Source of the DNA: Flammeovirgaceae bacterium UBA6059
Lineage (GTDB): Bacteria; Bacteroidota; Bacteroidia; Cytophagales; Cyclobacteriaceae
Assembly (NCBI GenBank): GCA_002435755.1
Contig: DIYH01000030.1
Span: 1 to 64,000 of the forward strand
Reading direction: 5' to 3'
Length of the DNA stretch: 64,000 nt
This document shows, piece after piece, positions 7,865 through 15,759 of this stretch. The notes under the pieces are model-generated. The model saw only the letters and a program-made list of their open reading frames with translations. It was not told where the DNA came from and made no database searches. Numbering within the stretch: position 1 is the first letter of the stretch; each line of letters starts with the position of its first letter. The translations under genes were made by a program, and so were the position numbers.

Positions 7865-8226
7865 TGTCTGTATTGTTTGGTTTGAAAGTTGAATTGCTTG
7901 TAGAGTGGCACACTGGCCAGCATAGCACTGTGCTCAAGTAGCCTGAGGATTCTGTAGCGTACGGCGGACTGGCTGCCCTCAGCTGAGGGTAGTAGCAGCC
8001 TGATATCCTCCTGGTGGTTGTAGATCTCGCGAAGTTGTCTCCAGTCATTCATGCTACGGATGAGATCAAAGTCATGCTCGAGTCTCCGGATGATGATCAG
8101 TTTGTGCCTGGCATGTGTGATGCTATGACCAGCACCGCCGGCCAGTGACTTATGACATGCGCCCTTGCGCTGGCGCAGAAAGGCGAGTATCTCAGATCGG
8201 TGAGAGGAGCGATTGATCATGATCAA
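7861..8226 (-). CDS. Phage protein, unknown
   Basis: 121 aa, helical and basic. The start near 8226 (MIMINRSSHRSEILAFLRQRKGA) resembles the first helices of a winged-helix domain, but this is not secure. The last codon overlaps the next gene. The first or second Met cannot be separated by sequence alone. Confidence 0.55.
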   Translation of the reverse strand: MIMINRSSHRSEILAFLRQRKGACHKSLAGGAGHSITHARHKLIIIRRLEHDFDLIRSMNDWRQLREIYNHQEDIRLLLPSAEGSQSAVRYRILRLLEHSAMLASVPLYKQFNFQTKQYRQ

Positions 8227-8232
8227 CCAAGC

Positions 8233-8496
8233 TTATTTAGACTGCTCAACAAGCGATAATTTCTTATCACTAATCAATTCTTTCATGATTGGCCGAGCGA
8301 TTTTTTCGAGCGCTTGCATGACCTTAAGGTCTGGTGTTACGCCATTCCTCGTCTTGTATATCGTACTGACCTTCCGCTCTATACCCTGCTCACTGAGTAT
8401 CTCCTGTACTTGTACTACGTACTCATGTGGGATAAAATCACTAATTTCATCAAGTATCCTTCGGCATTCCCTTTTATCGTATTCCGTATTTGGCAT
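8233..8496 (-). CDS. Cro-like small early regulator (tentative)
   Basis: 87 aa. It is the first gene of the leftward early operon, opposite XRE repressor 1. The central part (EYVVQVQEILSEQGIE, then KVSTIYKTRNGVTPDLKVMQAL) has the spacing of a helix-turn-helix followed by two helices, as in small Cro or CII-like regulators. Position and layout suggest a lytic-side regulator; this is inference, not a confirmed fold. Confidence 0.5.
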   Translation of the reverse strand: MPNTEYDKRECRRILDEISDFIPHEYVVQVQEILSEQGIERKVSTIYKTRNGVTPDLKVMQALEKIARPIMKELISDKKLSLVEQSK

Positions 8497-8643
8497 GATT
8501 TTTACTATCTGATTTCTGTATTTTTCTACTAATCGGTACTAAACAAAATAAGCTATAAATGACTCCAAATACAAGCTGTAATGAATTTAGAAACGTCATA
8601 ACGACGATAACTATATGGGTATCAACAAGATAATTTTGCTTGC
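8497..8643. promoter_or_regulatory. Lysogeny-switch divergent promoter region
   Basis: 147 bases between the leftward early operon and the rightward repressor. CGTCATAACGACG near 8594 is a short inverted repeat (CGTC...GACG) and a possible operator. TAATTTTG at 8631-8638 matches the Bacteroidota -7 box TAnnTTTG and lies only 5 bases before the repressor ATG at 8644, predicting a leaderless or near-leaderless mRNA. No clear -33 box is seen. Confidence 0.5.
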
Positions 8644-9021
8644 ATGACAAGAAAAAACATCTCATATAAGGAAAAAGAGTTTGGTCGATATCTAAAGCAT
8701 CTGAGAGAAAGTCATGATTATAAGCAGGATTATATCTCTGATCTCCTGGGCTTTGATTCTTATAGCAGCTATGGGAAGTATGAAAGAGGTCAAAGCAAAC
8801 TGCACATAGATCAAGCTATCAAGCTCGCAGAACTTTACGGTATGACATTGGATGAGTTTGTAACGATGAGCAAGGCACTTCCTGGCAAAGTCGCCGAGGC
8901 TGCAACAGTGTACAATAGGAGTGAGTCAGCGACTCTGATCGTTGAGATCGATGGTAATGAGGGCAAAATGAACCGTGCCATCGAGATGATCAAGAAGATG
9001 AATGCTGTGCTGGCGGGTTAG
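8644..9021 (+). CDS. XRE-family phage repressor 1
   Basis: 125 aa. A Cro/CI-type helix-turn-helix occupies residues about 12-70: FGRYLKHLRESHDYKQDYISDLLG, YGKYERG, then IKLAELYGMTLDEFV. The C-terminal about 45 residues form a likely oligomerisation helix; no peptidase S24 domain is present, so it is not a self-cleaving LexA-type repressor. It is divergent from the early operon and is the natural CI candidate. The start at 8644 is set by the -7 box immediately upstream. Confidence 0.8.
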   Translation: MTRKNISYKEKEFGRYLKHLRESHDYKQDYISDLLGFDSYSSYGKYERGQSKLHIDQAIKLAELYGMTLDEFVTMSKALPGKVAEAATVYNRSESATLIVEIDGNEGKMNRAIEMIKKMNAVLAG

Positions 9022-9063
9022 TATTCGGTAGTTAGTATATAGTACTAAGTACAGGGTATTGGC

Positions 9064-9082
9064 GCTTCGACAGGCTCAGCGT
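9064..9082. repeat. CTTCGACAGGCTCAG repeat
   Basis: A CTTCGACAGGCTCAG element, a motif widespread in bacterial intergenic REP-type repeats. It lies between XRE 1 and the 3' end of RadC, just after an AT-rich TAGTACTTAGTA-type stretch (9020-9062). Confidence 0.5.
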
Positions 9083-9106
9083 CCGACTAACTCTACAGCT
9101 TTTGTC

Positions 9107-9604
9107 TTACCTAATAAACCTCTGACGCTGGAAGAACTCCTCATCGCTGAAGCTGTAGTACTCGGTAGGGCTGATGATCAGGTGATCAAACATCTCTATT
9201 CCCATTGTATAGCACCCATCCAGCAGCTTAATGGTCATGCTGATGTCCTCCTTGCTTGGTCTGAGATCTCCTCCCGGATGATTATGCGCTACCGCAATCT
9301 TATGTGCACCATGCTGAGCAGCTACCTGGAAGATCAACCTGGTGGTGATGGTGATACTGTTGGCTCCTCCGGTGAAAAGGTTTTTGTATCCTACCCAATG
9401 ATGTTGTGTATCAAACGAAAACAGATAGAATGACTCCTGGAGGTCAATCGTATCCATATCCCAGACGCTCAGACACAAGTCGTGCAGGTCACGTGGTGTC
9501 TCCACCGGTGACTTGCGCATCTGGTGCTTGCTGTACTTTACCGTCAATTCTGAGACTTTCCAACTGCTCATATCCTCTGTACTTTTTGTTAGCTTTGGAA
9601 ACAT
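9107..9604 (-). CDS. RadC/JAB-domain protein
   Basis: About 165 aa from the ATG at 9604; the frame opens at a TTG at 9637, and an ATG at 9571 preceded by GAGG is also possible. The JAMM-type zinc signature HNHPGGDLRPSKED is intact (His-x-His, then Ser and Asp), preceded by the LFTGGANSITITTR segment typical of RadC. The N-terminal HhH of chromosomal RadC is missing, as usual in mobile-element copies. RadC function is unsettled; a role in defence or DNA repair is often suggested. It lies head-to-head with XRE 2 and between the two regulators. Confidence 0.8.
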   Translation of the reverse strand: MFPKLTKSTEDMSSWKVSELTVKYSKHQMRKSPVETPRDLHDLCLSVWDMDTIDLQESFYLFSFDTQHHWVGYKNLFTGGANSITITTRLIFQVAAQHGAHKIAVAHNHPGGDLRPSKEDISMTIKLLDGCYTMGIEMFDHLIISPTEYYSFSDEEFFQRQRFIR

Positions 9605-9673
9605 CTCTATTAGCTGTTGATCGCAATTTATTATCAATAGATAATATTGAGTGTAGGGGAAATACCTAAATTG

Positions 9674-9687
9674 TTGTCAGATGACAA
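9674..9687. promoter_or_regulatory. Operator-like palindrome over XRE 2 start codon
   Basis: TTGTCA-GA-TGACAA is a perfect 6+6 palindrome. It spans the ATG (9681-9683) of the second XRE regulator. Such a site would let the protein block its own transcription or the divergent RadC promoter. A second dyad TTATC-aata-GATAA lies at 9631-9644. Confidence 0.5.
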
Positions 9688-10079
9688 TAAATGAAAGAAT
9701 AGAATACGCTATTAACATCCTAGGCCTTAACCCTAATTCTTTCTCTGTCGCCCTGAAGGTAGACAGCACGATCATCCATAATATCATCAAAGGGCGCAAG
9801 AGCAAGCCTGGCTATGAGCTACTGGAGAAGATCCTCAACACTTTCCCCATATCTGCAGAATGGCTAATGCGGGAGTTTGGTCAGCCGATACTGGCCAATC
9901 AGCAGGTGGACGAGGACAAATTCACCTTTGAAGAGCTGGTGAATGAGATCGCTGAAATACAAATGAAGCAGGCCGAGCGGATCAAACTCCTGACGATGAT
10001 AGGCACACTGCGCGATCGTGTAAACAGGGACCGGCGGGAGCTTGGTAAAATCCTAAAAGACCTTACGAATCAGATCTGA
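9681..10079 (+). CDS. XRE-family/CI-like phage regulator 2
   Basis: 132 aa. The N-terminal HTH (INERIEYAINILGLNPNSFSVALKVDSTIIHNIIKGRKSKPG) is followed by LLEKILNTFPISAEWLMREFG, the layout of Bacteroidota phage repressors. The rest (about 75-132) is a coiled coil. No cleavage domain. It is divergent from RadC and convergent with the TPR gene, whose stop it overlaps by 10 nt. Confidence 0.8.
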   Translation: MTINERIEYAINILGLNPNSFSVALKVDSTIIHNIIKGRKSKPGYELLEKILNTFPISAEWLMREFGQPILANQQVDEDKFTFEELVNEIAEIQMKQAERIKLLTMIGTLRDRVNRDRRELGKILKDLTNQI

Positions 10080-11302
10080 GAGGTGCGCTGCTCGATCTTA
10101 GCTTCTGCCTCTGCTTTGATCTTTCTTATCCTGACCCTACGCAGCTCTTCCCTGATCAGGTACATTATACCCAGCACTAGTAACAATAGTGGCAATCCGA
10201 CCTTGATGCCCGTCCACAACTTATCCAGCTGCTGGCGCAGGTAGCGGTCACGATTGTACGCTGTGATGGCCTGGGCGTATTGATACTTCTGGCCAAGATC
10301 GAACAAGCTGTCTTGGGTGGACCTATAACTTGCCTCGCTGGCCATGTAGAGCGAGTCGTAGCGCTTGTAGTCCTGGAAGTCATTTTGAGATACTTCCTTG
10401 AGGAGAGAGTATATCCTGTAGTGCTCGGGCTGCATTGCTGAGGGCACGCTTGCCATTGCTTGCTGAAACCTGTTTTGTGCTGCCTCCATTTTACCTTGTC
10501 TCAGATACAATTCCCCCAGATCCATGTAAGTGATAAAGCTTTCTTCTTTCTTCTGTATTGCCAGTGTCATCAAGAAGTTTTCTTCAGCCAGATCAAACTC
10601 CCCTTGCTCAAAATAAGTGTTGGCGATGTTGTGGTAAGCCTGACCAACGGTGAATTTTTTGCCGTCACCGAGTTTGTCTTTCATATCGATCACCTTTTGA
10701 TAATAGACCCTGGCCAGGTCATATTCTTTCAACTGACGGTAGCTTACCCCGATGTAATTATAGATGTTAGCCATCTTCACATGATCCTCTAACTTCTCAG
10801 CCAGTTTGAGGGAATTGTTGTAGCTGTCTATTGACTTCAAGAACTCCAATGACTTCATGTAGGCAAAACCTTTGTTGTACCACACACTAGCCAGCTCTGC
10901 ATCTGAATCCTTCTCAGCTGGCTCCAATGCCTGATCGTAGTAAGTGTGTGCCATCTCATGTTGGCCTGCAATTCTGGAGAGCTTTCCGAGGTTTTTAAGG
11001 ATACGCGCTTCTTTGCGCCAATCCCTTTCTTCCAGTCCTTCTAACATCCTTAGCGCTTCCAGGTATTCGATTGCCGCTGAGGATATATAGCCTTGCTTTT
11101 CATAAGAATAAGCAACGAAGAACTTTGCTCTACCTGCCTGGAAATCATCTCCTTGATCAGTGGCTATAGTGTATGCGAGGGTTGCCAATGATCTAACGCT
11201 ATCATAGTCTACGCCCAATAGATCTAGTGCCTGCTCGTTGAGCTCGTTAGGTGTTTGAGCTGCTAAAAACAATGGACACAGAAGTAGGAAGATTAACCTC
11301 AT
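10070..11302 (-). CDS. Periplasmic TPR protein with C-terminal TM helix
   Basis: 410 aa from the ATG at 11302 (MRLIFLLLCPLFLAAQ, a signal peptide). The longer frame to 11347 would start inside a terminator hairpin. At least six TPR-type helical pairs run through residues about 30-290 (A-x-x-Y-x-x-A patterns). A single TM helix near 375-395 (VGLPLLLLVLGIMYLI) and a short charged helix end the protein. This is the sensor half of Bacteroidota TPR histidine kinases or LuxR regulators, without any output domain. It may be a truncated sensor or a stand-alone signal protein. Confidence 0.7.
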   Translation of the reverse strand: MRLIFLLLCPLFLAAQTPNELNEQALDLLGVDYDSVRSLATLAYTIATDQGDDFQAGRAKFFVAYSYEKQGYISSAAIEYLEALRMLEGLEERDWRKEARILKNLGKLSRIAGQHEMAHTYYDQALEPAEKDSDAELASVWYNKGFAYMKSLEFLKSIDSYNNSLKLAEKLEDHVKMANIYNYIGVSYRQLKEYDLARVYYQKVIDMKDKLGDGKKFTVGQAYHNIANTYFEQGEFDLAEENFLMTLAIQKKEESFITYMDLGELYLRQGKMEAAQNRFQQAMASVPSAMQPEHYRIYSLLKEVSQNDFQDYKRYDSLYMASEASYRSTQDSLFDLGQKYQYAQAITAYNRDRYLRQQLDKLWTGIKVGLPLLLLVLGIMYLIREELRRVRIRKIKAEAEAKIEQRTSQI

Positions 11303-11313
11303 TAAAAGCAATA

Positions 11314-11345
11314 ATAAAAAAAGCCGATCAGGAATCGGCTTTTTC
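11314..11345. terminator. Bidirectional terminator
   Basis: AAGCCGAT (11321-11328), a 5-base loop and ATCGGCTT (11334-11341), flanked by A7 on the left and T run on the right. It ends the small lipoprotein gene (minus strand) and excludes an upstream start for the TPR gene. Confidence 0.8.
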
Positions 11346-11364
11346 AACTCATGTTTCGATGAAC

Positions 11365-11523
11365 CTAGTCCGGCTTGCCATCATCTTCTCCGTTACCACC
11401 GTCAGTGGCTTGTTCGTTGCGGATCTCATCAAACGGCGTGAGATCATCTCCCTGATCGTCACAGGCACTCAATGCGGTGAAACTTAGGACTGCAATGGCA
11501 AGTACTCTTACGAGATTTTTCAT
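11365..11523 (-). CDS. Small acidic lipoprotein
   Basis: 52 aa: MKNLVRVLAIAVLSFTALSAC, then a very acidic tail (DDQGDDLTPFDEIR ... GEDDGKPD). The segment LSAC fits a lipobox, so Cys21 would be lipidated and the mature peptide is about 31 residues. Aspartates after the Cys favour export to a membrane face. The gene is followed by its own terminator, so it behaves as an insulated cargo gene next to the lysogeny region. Function unknown. Confidence 0.65.
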   Translation of the reverse strand: MKNLVRVLAIAVLSFTALSACDDQGDDLTPFDEIRNEQATDGGNGEDDGKPD

Positions 11524-11578
11524 GATAAATAAAGTTTAGTTTAACATGTCTCGAAGATACGGGATCGCTGAGGGAGAT

Positions 11579-11607
11579 GGGCACGCGTTTGGAAACGCGC
11601 ACCAGCA
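11579..11607. repeat. CACGCG-type palindromic repeat, copy B
   Basis: GGGCACGCG-tttgga-AACGCGCACCAGCA: CGCGTTT pairs with AAACGCG. It is immediately followed by the 47-base element at 11613, so two repeat families abut here. Confidence 0.6.
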
Positions 11608-11612
11608 TTGGG

Positions 11613-11659
11613 ATTCCCAAGTCTCATACTCGTGCCGAGTATTCACAAGGGAATGACGG
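11613..11659. repeat. 47-base nested palindrome, copy 1
   Basis: ATTCCC...GGGAAT encloses ATACTCG-TGC-CGAGTAT and is followed by GACGG. A near-identical copy in the same orientation is at 13706-13752. The two flank the large tail gene between them. Confidence 0.75.
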
Positions 11660-11664
11660 TTAAA

Positions 11665-13695
11665 CTATAAGCGGTAGCCTTCGATCTCGACATTGATGCG
11701 CTCGGCTCCTGATAGGGTCCAGCGCATCCAGCGCATCCGTAGTAGTCCCTCTTTGATGCGGATCTTACGGACCGTGGTATTTAGCAGCTCACTGATCATC
11801 GCTGTAGCCAGATAAGCGTAGATCCTGATGATCCTGGGCTTTTCAGCTGCAAAATCGATAGCCCGCTTCATAGGCCCGTGGGTCAGCATATTGTCAGGAC
11901 CATCCCAACGCAAAGCAAAGTCGCCGAGCCTGGTACCGTCAGAGGCTATGTTATCACTGCTGGCGTACCAGTGGGTATCAGCATCGCTGATATTGTCCTG
12001 CTCTCCATACCAGAAAAACAGACGTTTGCGGGTCGCATCACCAATAAAGTAGCTGGGGTTGGCCTCATTGAAAAACTCGGAGTAGTCGTTCTCCACTGTC
12101 TCATCGACAGACAGCAGGTAGTGTGGGTTGAGCGATCTCCACTGCAGGTACTCCTCATGTAGATGATCTTCAAGGCTCTCCTGATCAAACTCGGTGAAAT
12201 GTGGAGATGAAGAGGTGGATGAAGCAATATCGTCTTTTGCTTTAAAGATGTACCAATCACCGCCTGACTCATGCGCCACCACAGCCCCTTTTTGGTAAGG
12301 GACCCCCTCCTGGTAGATGGTGATATCCGCATCATAGTCAATATCGAATACAAATCGTGGCTTGAGCACTGATATGGAAGTGTCGACATGTGCTATCCTG
12401 ATCCAATCGCTAAACTCTTCGTTGAAAAACAAGGCATACTCATCGACCTGGTAGCTGTGTATGCCGCTGATCTCGGTAAATATCACCTCTAGCTTACCCG
12501 TAGCTGTACGTACCAGGAGGTACTTACCCCACCGGCCATGAAAGATATACCTTGACTTAGCCACCGGCGTACCCGGACAAACTACAGATAGTGTACGCTC
12601 TCCAGTACCGCTCGTCTGTGGATAGATATCCTGCGCATATCGAAACCAGCGCACGATCTTGGAATCAGGCATATAGTCGTACTTGTAGTACATATTTTCT
12701 GCTAAGACAAAGGCATAGTCACCATGTGAGGGCAGTAAAGGAAGCGCTGATACAGTGGCATAGCTACCAAGATAGTTGCCAGTAAGCTCAGAGGGATTGC
12801 CTGTAATGTGACCGTCTACCTGGTCGCTACTATCAAATGAGCAGTCAAAAGTATCTCCCTGGTTGACTTCCATTTCTGCACGATACGTTTGGTCGGACAG
12901 ATCTATATACCGAGGGTCGTCGAGCATGCGACCAAAGCCTGTAAAGACGACTTCTTTAGTGCCCTCGAGCACACTCACCTCTGATGCTGACAAAGCAATG
13001 AACATCCTGATCAACTCACGTAAAGTGACATCAGGCAGTATCTTTAGCAGTGAGCCGTCACCGTCGAGGTTCCACTTGCCGAAGGTCATCAATCGCTGCA
13101 GCTGGTCTCCGGTAGTACTTGCCAGGTCGAGCAAGGCGTAACATGGTATAGCCTTTCTGATAAGACCCAATACCTGGAAAGCATGTAAGCGTAGTGCCGA
13201 GGGTCCGGGGCTATTGAGGTTGTACTCATATGAGAATAAGTCCAGCTCCGGAAACTTCATGAATAGATCTGAGCTGGCGTTGATCACATCCACACTACCG
13301 TTGATACTATGGGCAGTAAGATCAATCTGCTCAGGAATCAGTTGATCAATGCTTAGGTCGAGATTGCTGATGAACGTGCCTGGTGTACTGTCGTACTGAC
13401 CTTCATAATAGTCATCCCCACCAGACTGCATCAATAGGAAGGTGCCCTCGCTGATGGTATTGCCCCATACTTTGATGGTAGCAGGATATGACTGAAAGCC
13501 GTTCACCTCCGTATCGATATCACCTGCATGACCAAATATCCGCTCATTACCCATTCGCGGTAGCCGAAAGGTGTAGCTGATGGTACGGTTGATCTGGAAA
13601 AACTGGAGTGGATCGCATAGCAACTCCATGTCGATGGCCGTACCAGGAAACATCGTGCAGGGTTGGTTTTCTATGTAGAGGGTCAGCTGGTTCAT
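11665..13695 (-). CDS. Large phage tail protein
   Basis: 676 aa from the ATG at 13695 (MNQLTLYIEN); the frame extends to 13713 but the extra codons run toward the repeat at 13706. No catalytic motif is seen. It is beta-rich, with many Tyr, Ser and Asp. Segments such as ITYTFRLPRMGNER and IDLTAHSINGSVDVINASSD suggest a distal tail, hub or baseplate component, but no family is certain. It is the last gene of the tail operon. Repeat elements sit directly on both sides. Confidence 0.65.
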   Translation of the reverse strand: MNQLTLYIENQPCTMFPGTAIDMELLCDPLQFFQINRTISYTFRLPRMGNERIFGHAGDIDTEVNGFQSYPATIKVWGNTISEGTFLLMQSGGDDYYEGQYDSTPGTFISNLDLSIDQLIPEQIDLTAHSINGSVDVINASSDLFMKFPELDLFSYEYNLNSPGPSALRLHAFQVLGLIRKAIPCYALLDLASTTGDQLQRLMTFGKWNLDGDGSLLKILPDVTLRELIRMFIALSASEVSVLEGTKEVVFTGFGRMLDDPRYIDLSDQTYRAEMEVNQGDTFDCSFDSSDQVDGHITGNPSELTGNYLGSYATVSALPLLPSHGDYAFVLAENMYYKYDYMPDSKIVRWFRYAQDIYPQTSGTGERTLSVVCPGTPVAKSRYIFHGRWGKYLLVRTATGKLEVIFTEISGIHSYQVDEYALFFNEEFSDWIRIAHVDTSISVLKPRFVFDIDYDADITIYQEGVPYQKGAVVAHESGGDWYIFKAKDDIASSTSSSPHFTEFDQESLEDHLHEEYLQWRSLNPHYLLSVDETVENDYSEFFNEANPSYFIGDATRKRLFFWYGEQDNISDADTHWYASSDNIASDGTRLGDFALRWDGPDNMLTHGPMKRAIDFAAEKPRIIRIYAYLATAMISELLNTTVRKIRIKEGLLRMRWMRWTLSGAERINVEIEGYRL

Positions 13696-13705
13696 GGTAA
13701 TGGAA

Positions 13706-13752
13706 ATTCCCAAGTCTTATACTCGTGCCGAGTATTCACAAGGGAATGACGG
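13706..13752. repeat. 47-base nested palindrome, copy 2
   Basis: Same layout as 11613-11659 with about one mismatch in the spacer. It lies just upstream of the tail gene start at 13695. Confidence 0.75.
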
Positions 13753-13768
13753 TGGAAGTTGATGAGTG

Positions 13769-15142
13769 TCATAGTTGAAACCCGAGCTCCTGCAATGCTG
13801 TGGTTACCTGGTCGAGATAGTAGGTAGCTGCAGCTCCGTTGGTAATATCGTACTTGTAGACAAACTCTGATCTGTTGCTCAAACCGTTGGATCCTGCATA
13901 ATTGCCAGAGCCGGTCTGTACAGCCTGTAGAAATGATTTGAATGCATCATTGCTAGTGCTGGTGCCGAGTACCTGGAATATCACCGCCCTATAGAAATTG
14001 GCTGAGTAGTTGCTCAGTCTAAGCAGCAATGCCGCCACATCACTATCATAAGCCGAAGTGCGCGAACCATTGAACGGACTGCCATGATAGATACTCTGCG
14101 CTTCATCCTGGAAAACAAGCACCACAACATTTCCCTCCGGAGTCACAGCTCCAAGATAATCGAGGGCCTGGAGTGTACGCTCTACGCTATAGCTGACAAC
14201 CTGGACCTTTTCATTGTACGCCGCTTCGTCACCGTCATAAAAACCGATCAGTGCATCTTTGAGCAGCGTGGTGCGCATGGTATTGAGTGGCGCGAGCGTG
14301 TCGTTCATCGACCCTGATGAGTCGAAGTAAATGAAGATATGGGTGTTGTTGGTGATCTTCAACACCTCGACTTGTGTCTTGATGCCTCCGACCCTGTCCA
14401 AAGCATAGTCTTTAGATGCCAATCGATACTGTATCCTGAGCGCTTTGGCGTTGGTCTTTTTGCTGGGAAGCACGACATTCGTTGACTGCAGCTGGATCGG
14501 CAGGAGTACCTGCTGACCATTAATGACACGGTACTCATAGGCTTTGTTGAGCAGCAGCATGTCGCGCAACGCCAACAGCTCATCTTCTGACTTATAGCCG
14601 GTGTGCTGGTCACCACCTCGGAAGCCTTGCGGATCTATCGCCAGGTACTGTGGATGTGTGGTAACATCTTTCGTTTCGTCTGGGGGTTGCTCTATGACCA
14701 ACTTCTCGGCATCCATAGTATCTGCATAGTCACCGGTGCAGATGAGTGTGTCCAGCCCGCCCATGCTATTGTGATAATAGAGAGCGGTGACAACATCGGA
14801 CATCTTGCTTGGGTAGATCGGGTACAGCGTCAGCGCATCATCGCTGCTATTGACCGACATGGTCATATAACTTATCGTCCTGGTGTTATCTACCTCCGAG
14901 TATTTTTGATTGGCTTCAGAAATGTTGATATCAATGACTTCCGACTTTCGCAGATCGCCAAGTGATATTGATTTGACCATCGGGGCACCAACAGTGTAGT
15001 AGACAGTGACGGTGAGACTTGCGCTTGCTTTGTCGGCAACCGGTAGTATGTAGAGCCACTCCGGATGCTCCATTGAGAAAGGACGGATGAGTGACCTGGT
15101 GCTGAGCATGACGATTTCGGTAGCGGAGAAGGTGGTGCTCAT
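13769..15142 (-). CDS. Phage tail protein with C-terminal vWA domain
   Basis: 457 aa. Residues about 265-457 are a von Willebrand A-type domain: a hydrophobic strand IFIYFDSSGSMND carries the MIDAS motif D274-x-S276-x-S278, followed by LLKDALIGFY and later a strand VVVLVFQDEA. The N-terminal 260 residues are beta-rich and unrecognised. vWA domains bind ligands through a metal ion and are used in adhesion and in assembly chaperones. Here the gene is in the tail operon between the large tail protein and a 206-aa protein (4-nt overlap), so a role in host binding or tail assembly is inferred. Confidence 0.75.
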   Translation of the reverse strand: MSTTFSATEIVMLSTRSLIRPFSMEHPEWLYILPVADKASASLTVTVYYTVGAPMVKSISLGDLRKSEVIDINISEANQKYSEVDNTRTISYMTMSVNSSDDALTLYPIYPSKMSDVVTALYYHNSMGGLDTLICTGDYADTMDAEKLVIEQPPDETKDVTTHPQYLAIDPQGFRGGDQHTGYKSEDELLALRDMLLLNKAYEYRVINGQQVLLPIQLQSTNVVLPSKKTNAKALRIQYRLASKDYALDRVGGIKTQVEVLKITNNTHIFIYFDSSGSMNDTLAPLNTMRTTLLKDALIGFYDGDEAAYNEKVQVVSYSVERTLQALDYLGAVTPEGNVVVLVFQDEAQSIYHGSPFNGSRTSAYDSDVAALLLRLSNYSANFYRAVIFQVLGTSTSNDAFKSFLQAVQTGSGNYAGSNGLSNRSEFVYKYDITNGAAATYYLDQVTTALQELGFQL

Positions 15143-15759
15143 GCTTGCACACTGTTTTTAGGCCATGGATAGAGGTATTGGTTTTTGATCTCATTGCTGA
15201 GCTTATGGATCACTTTGTAGGGTTTCAGATGGCGAATAGTATTGATTAAATCAGCTTCCATGATTCCCAGTGGCAATTCGACCCCTGGCTCGGTGGCTGG
15301 CAGATTGCTTAACCAGGCAGGCTCACACTTGTCCGCTTCTATTGCGATAGCGGCCTCATTACCACTATTGATAGCAGCTTGCAGCTCACTGGAGATGATG
15401 ACATAGCTCTGACCTTCTCGATCGGACATCATGATCATAAACTCATACATGGTCGGGTCATAGTGCTGCTTGATAAACTGTAGTTCTTCAGGATCACCTT
15501 CTTGCCACGCTGGATTAGGTTCAAGGGTATAAAAAAGCTCATTGAGGAAAGCCCCCCAAAGTATCCGTTGGTTGGTGCTGAGTCCGTTCCTCTCCAATTC
15601 GGGATCCATCTCCGTATTATCAGGAATAGCGGCGATGATCTCCGAGAACCGTTTATCTCGATCAGCTTGAGGCATAGCCAAAAAGAACTGCTGATCATGC
15701 ACATCCTCATAAGGGAGTTTCTTGATTCGGGCTCTGTCGATATGTACTGTACTGCTCAT
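15139..15759 (-). CDS. Phage tail-region protein, unknown
   Basis: 206 aa, acidic and helical, no recognised domain. Possible tail-assembly or chaperone-like protein from position. Start overlaps the stop of the fibre gene at 15759 and stop overlaps the vWA gene, so all three are translationally coupled. Confidence 0.65.
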   Translation of the reverse strand: MSSTVHIDRARIKKLPYEDVHDQQFFLAMPQADRDKRFSEIIAAIPDNTEMDPELERNGLSTNQRILWGAFLNELFYTLEPNPAWQEGDPEELQFIKQHYDPTMYEFMIMMSDREGQSYVIISSELQAAINSGNEAAIAIEADKCEPAWLSNLPATEPGVELPLGIMEADLINTIRHLKPYKVIHKLSNEIKNQYLYPWPKNSVQA

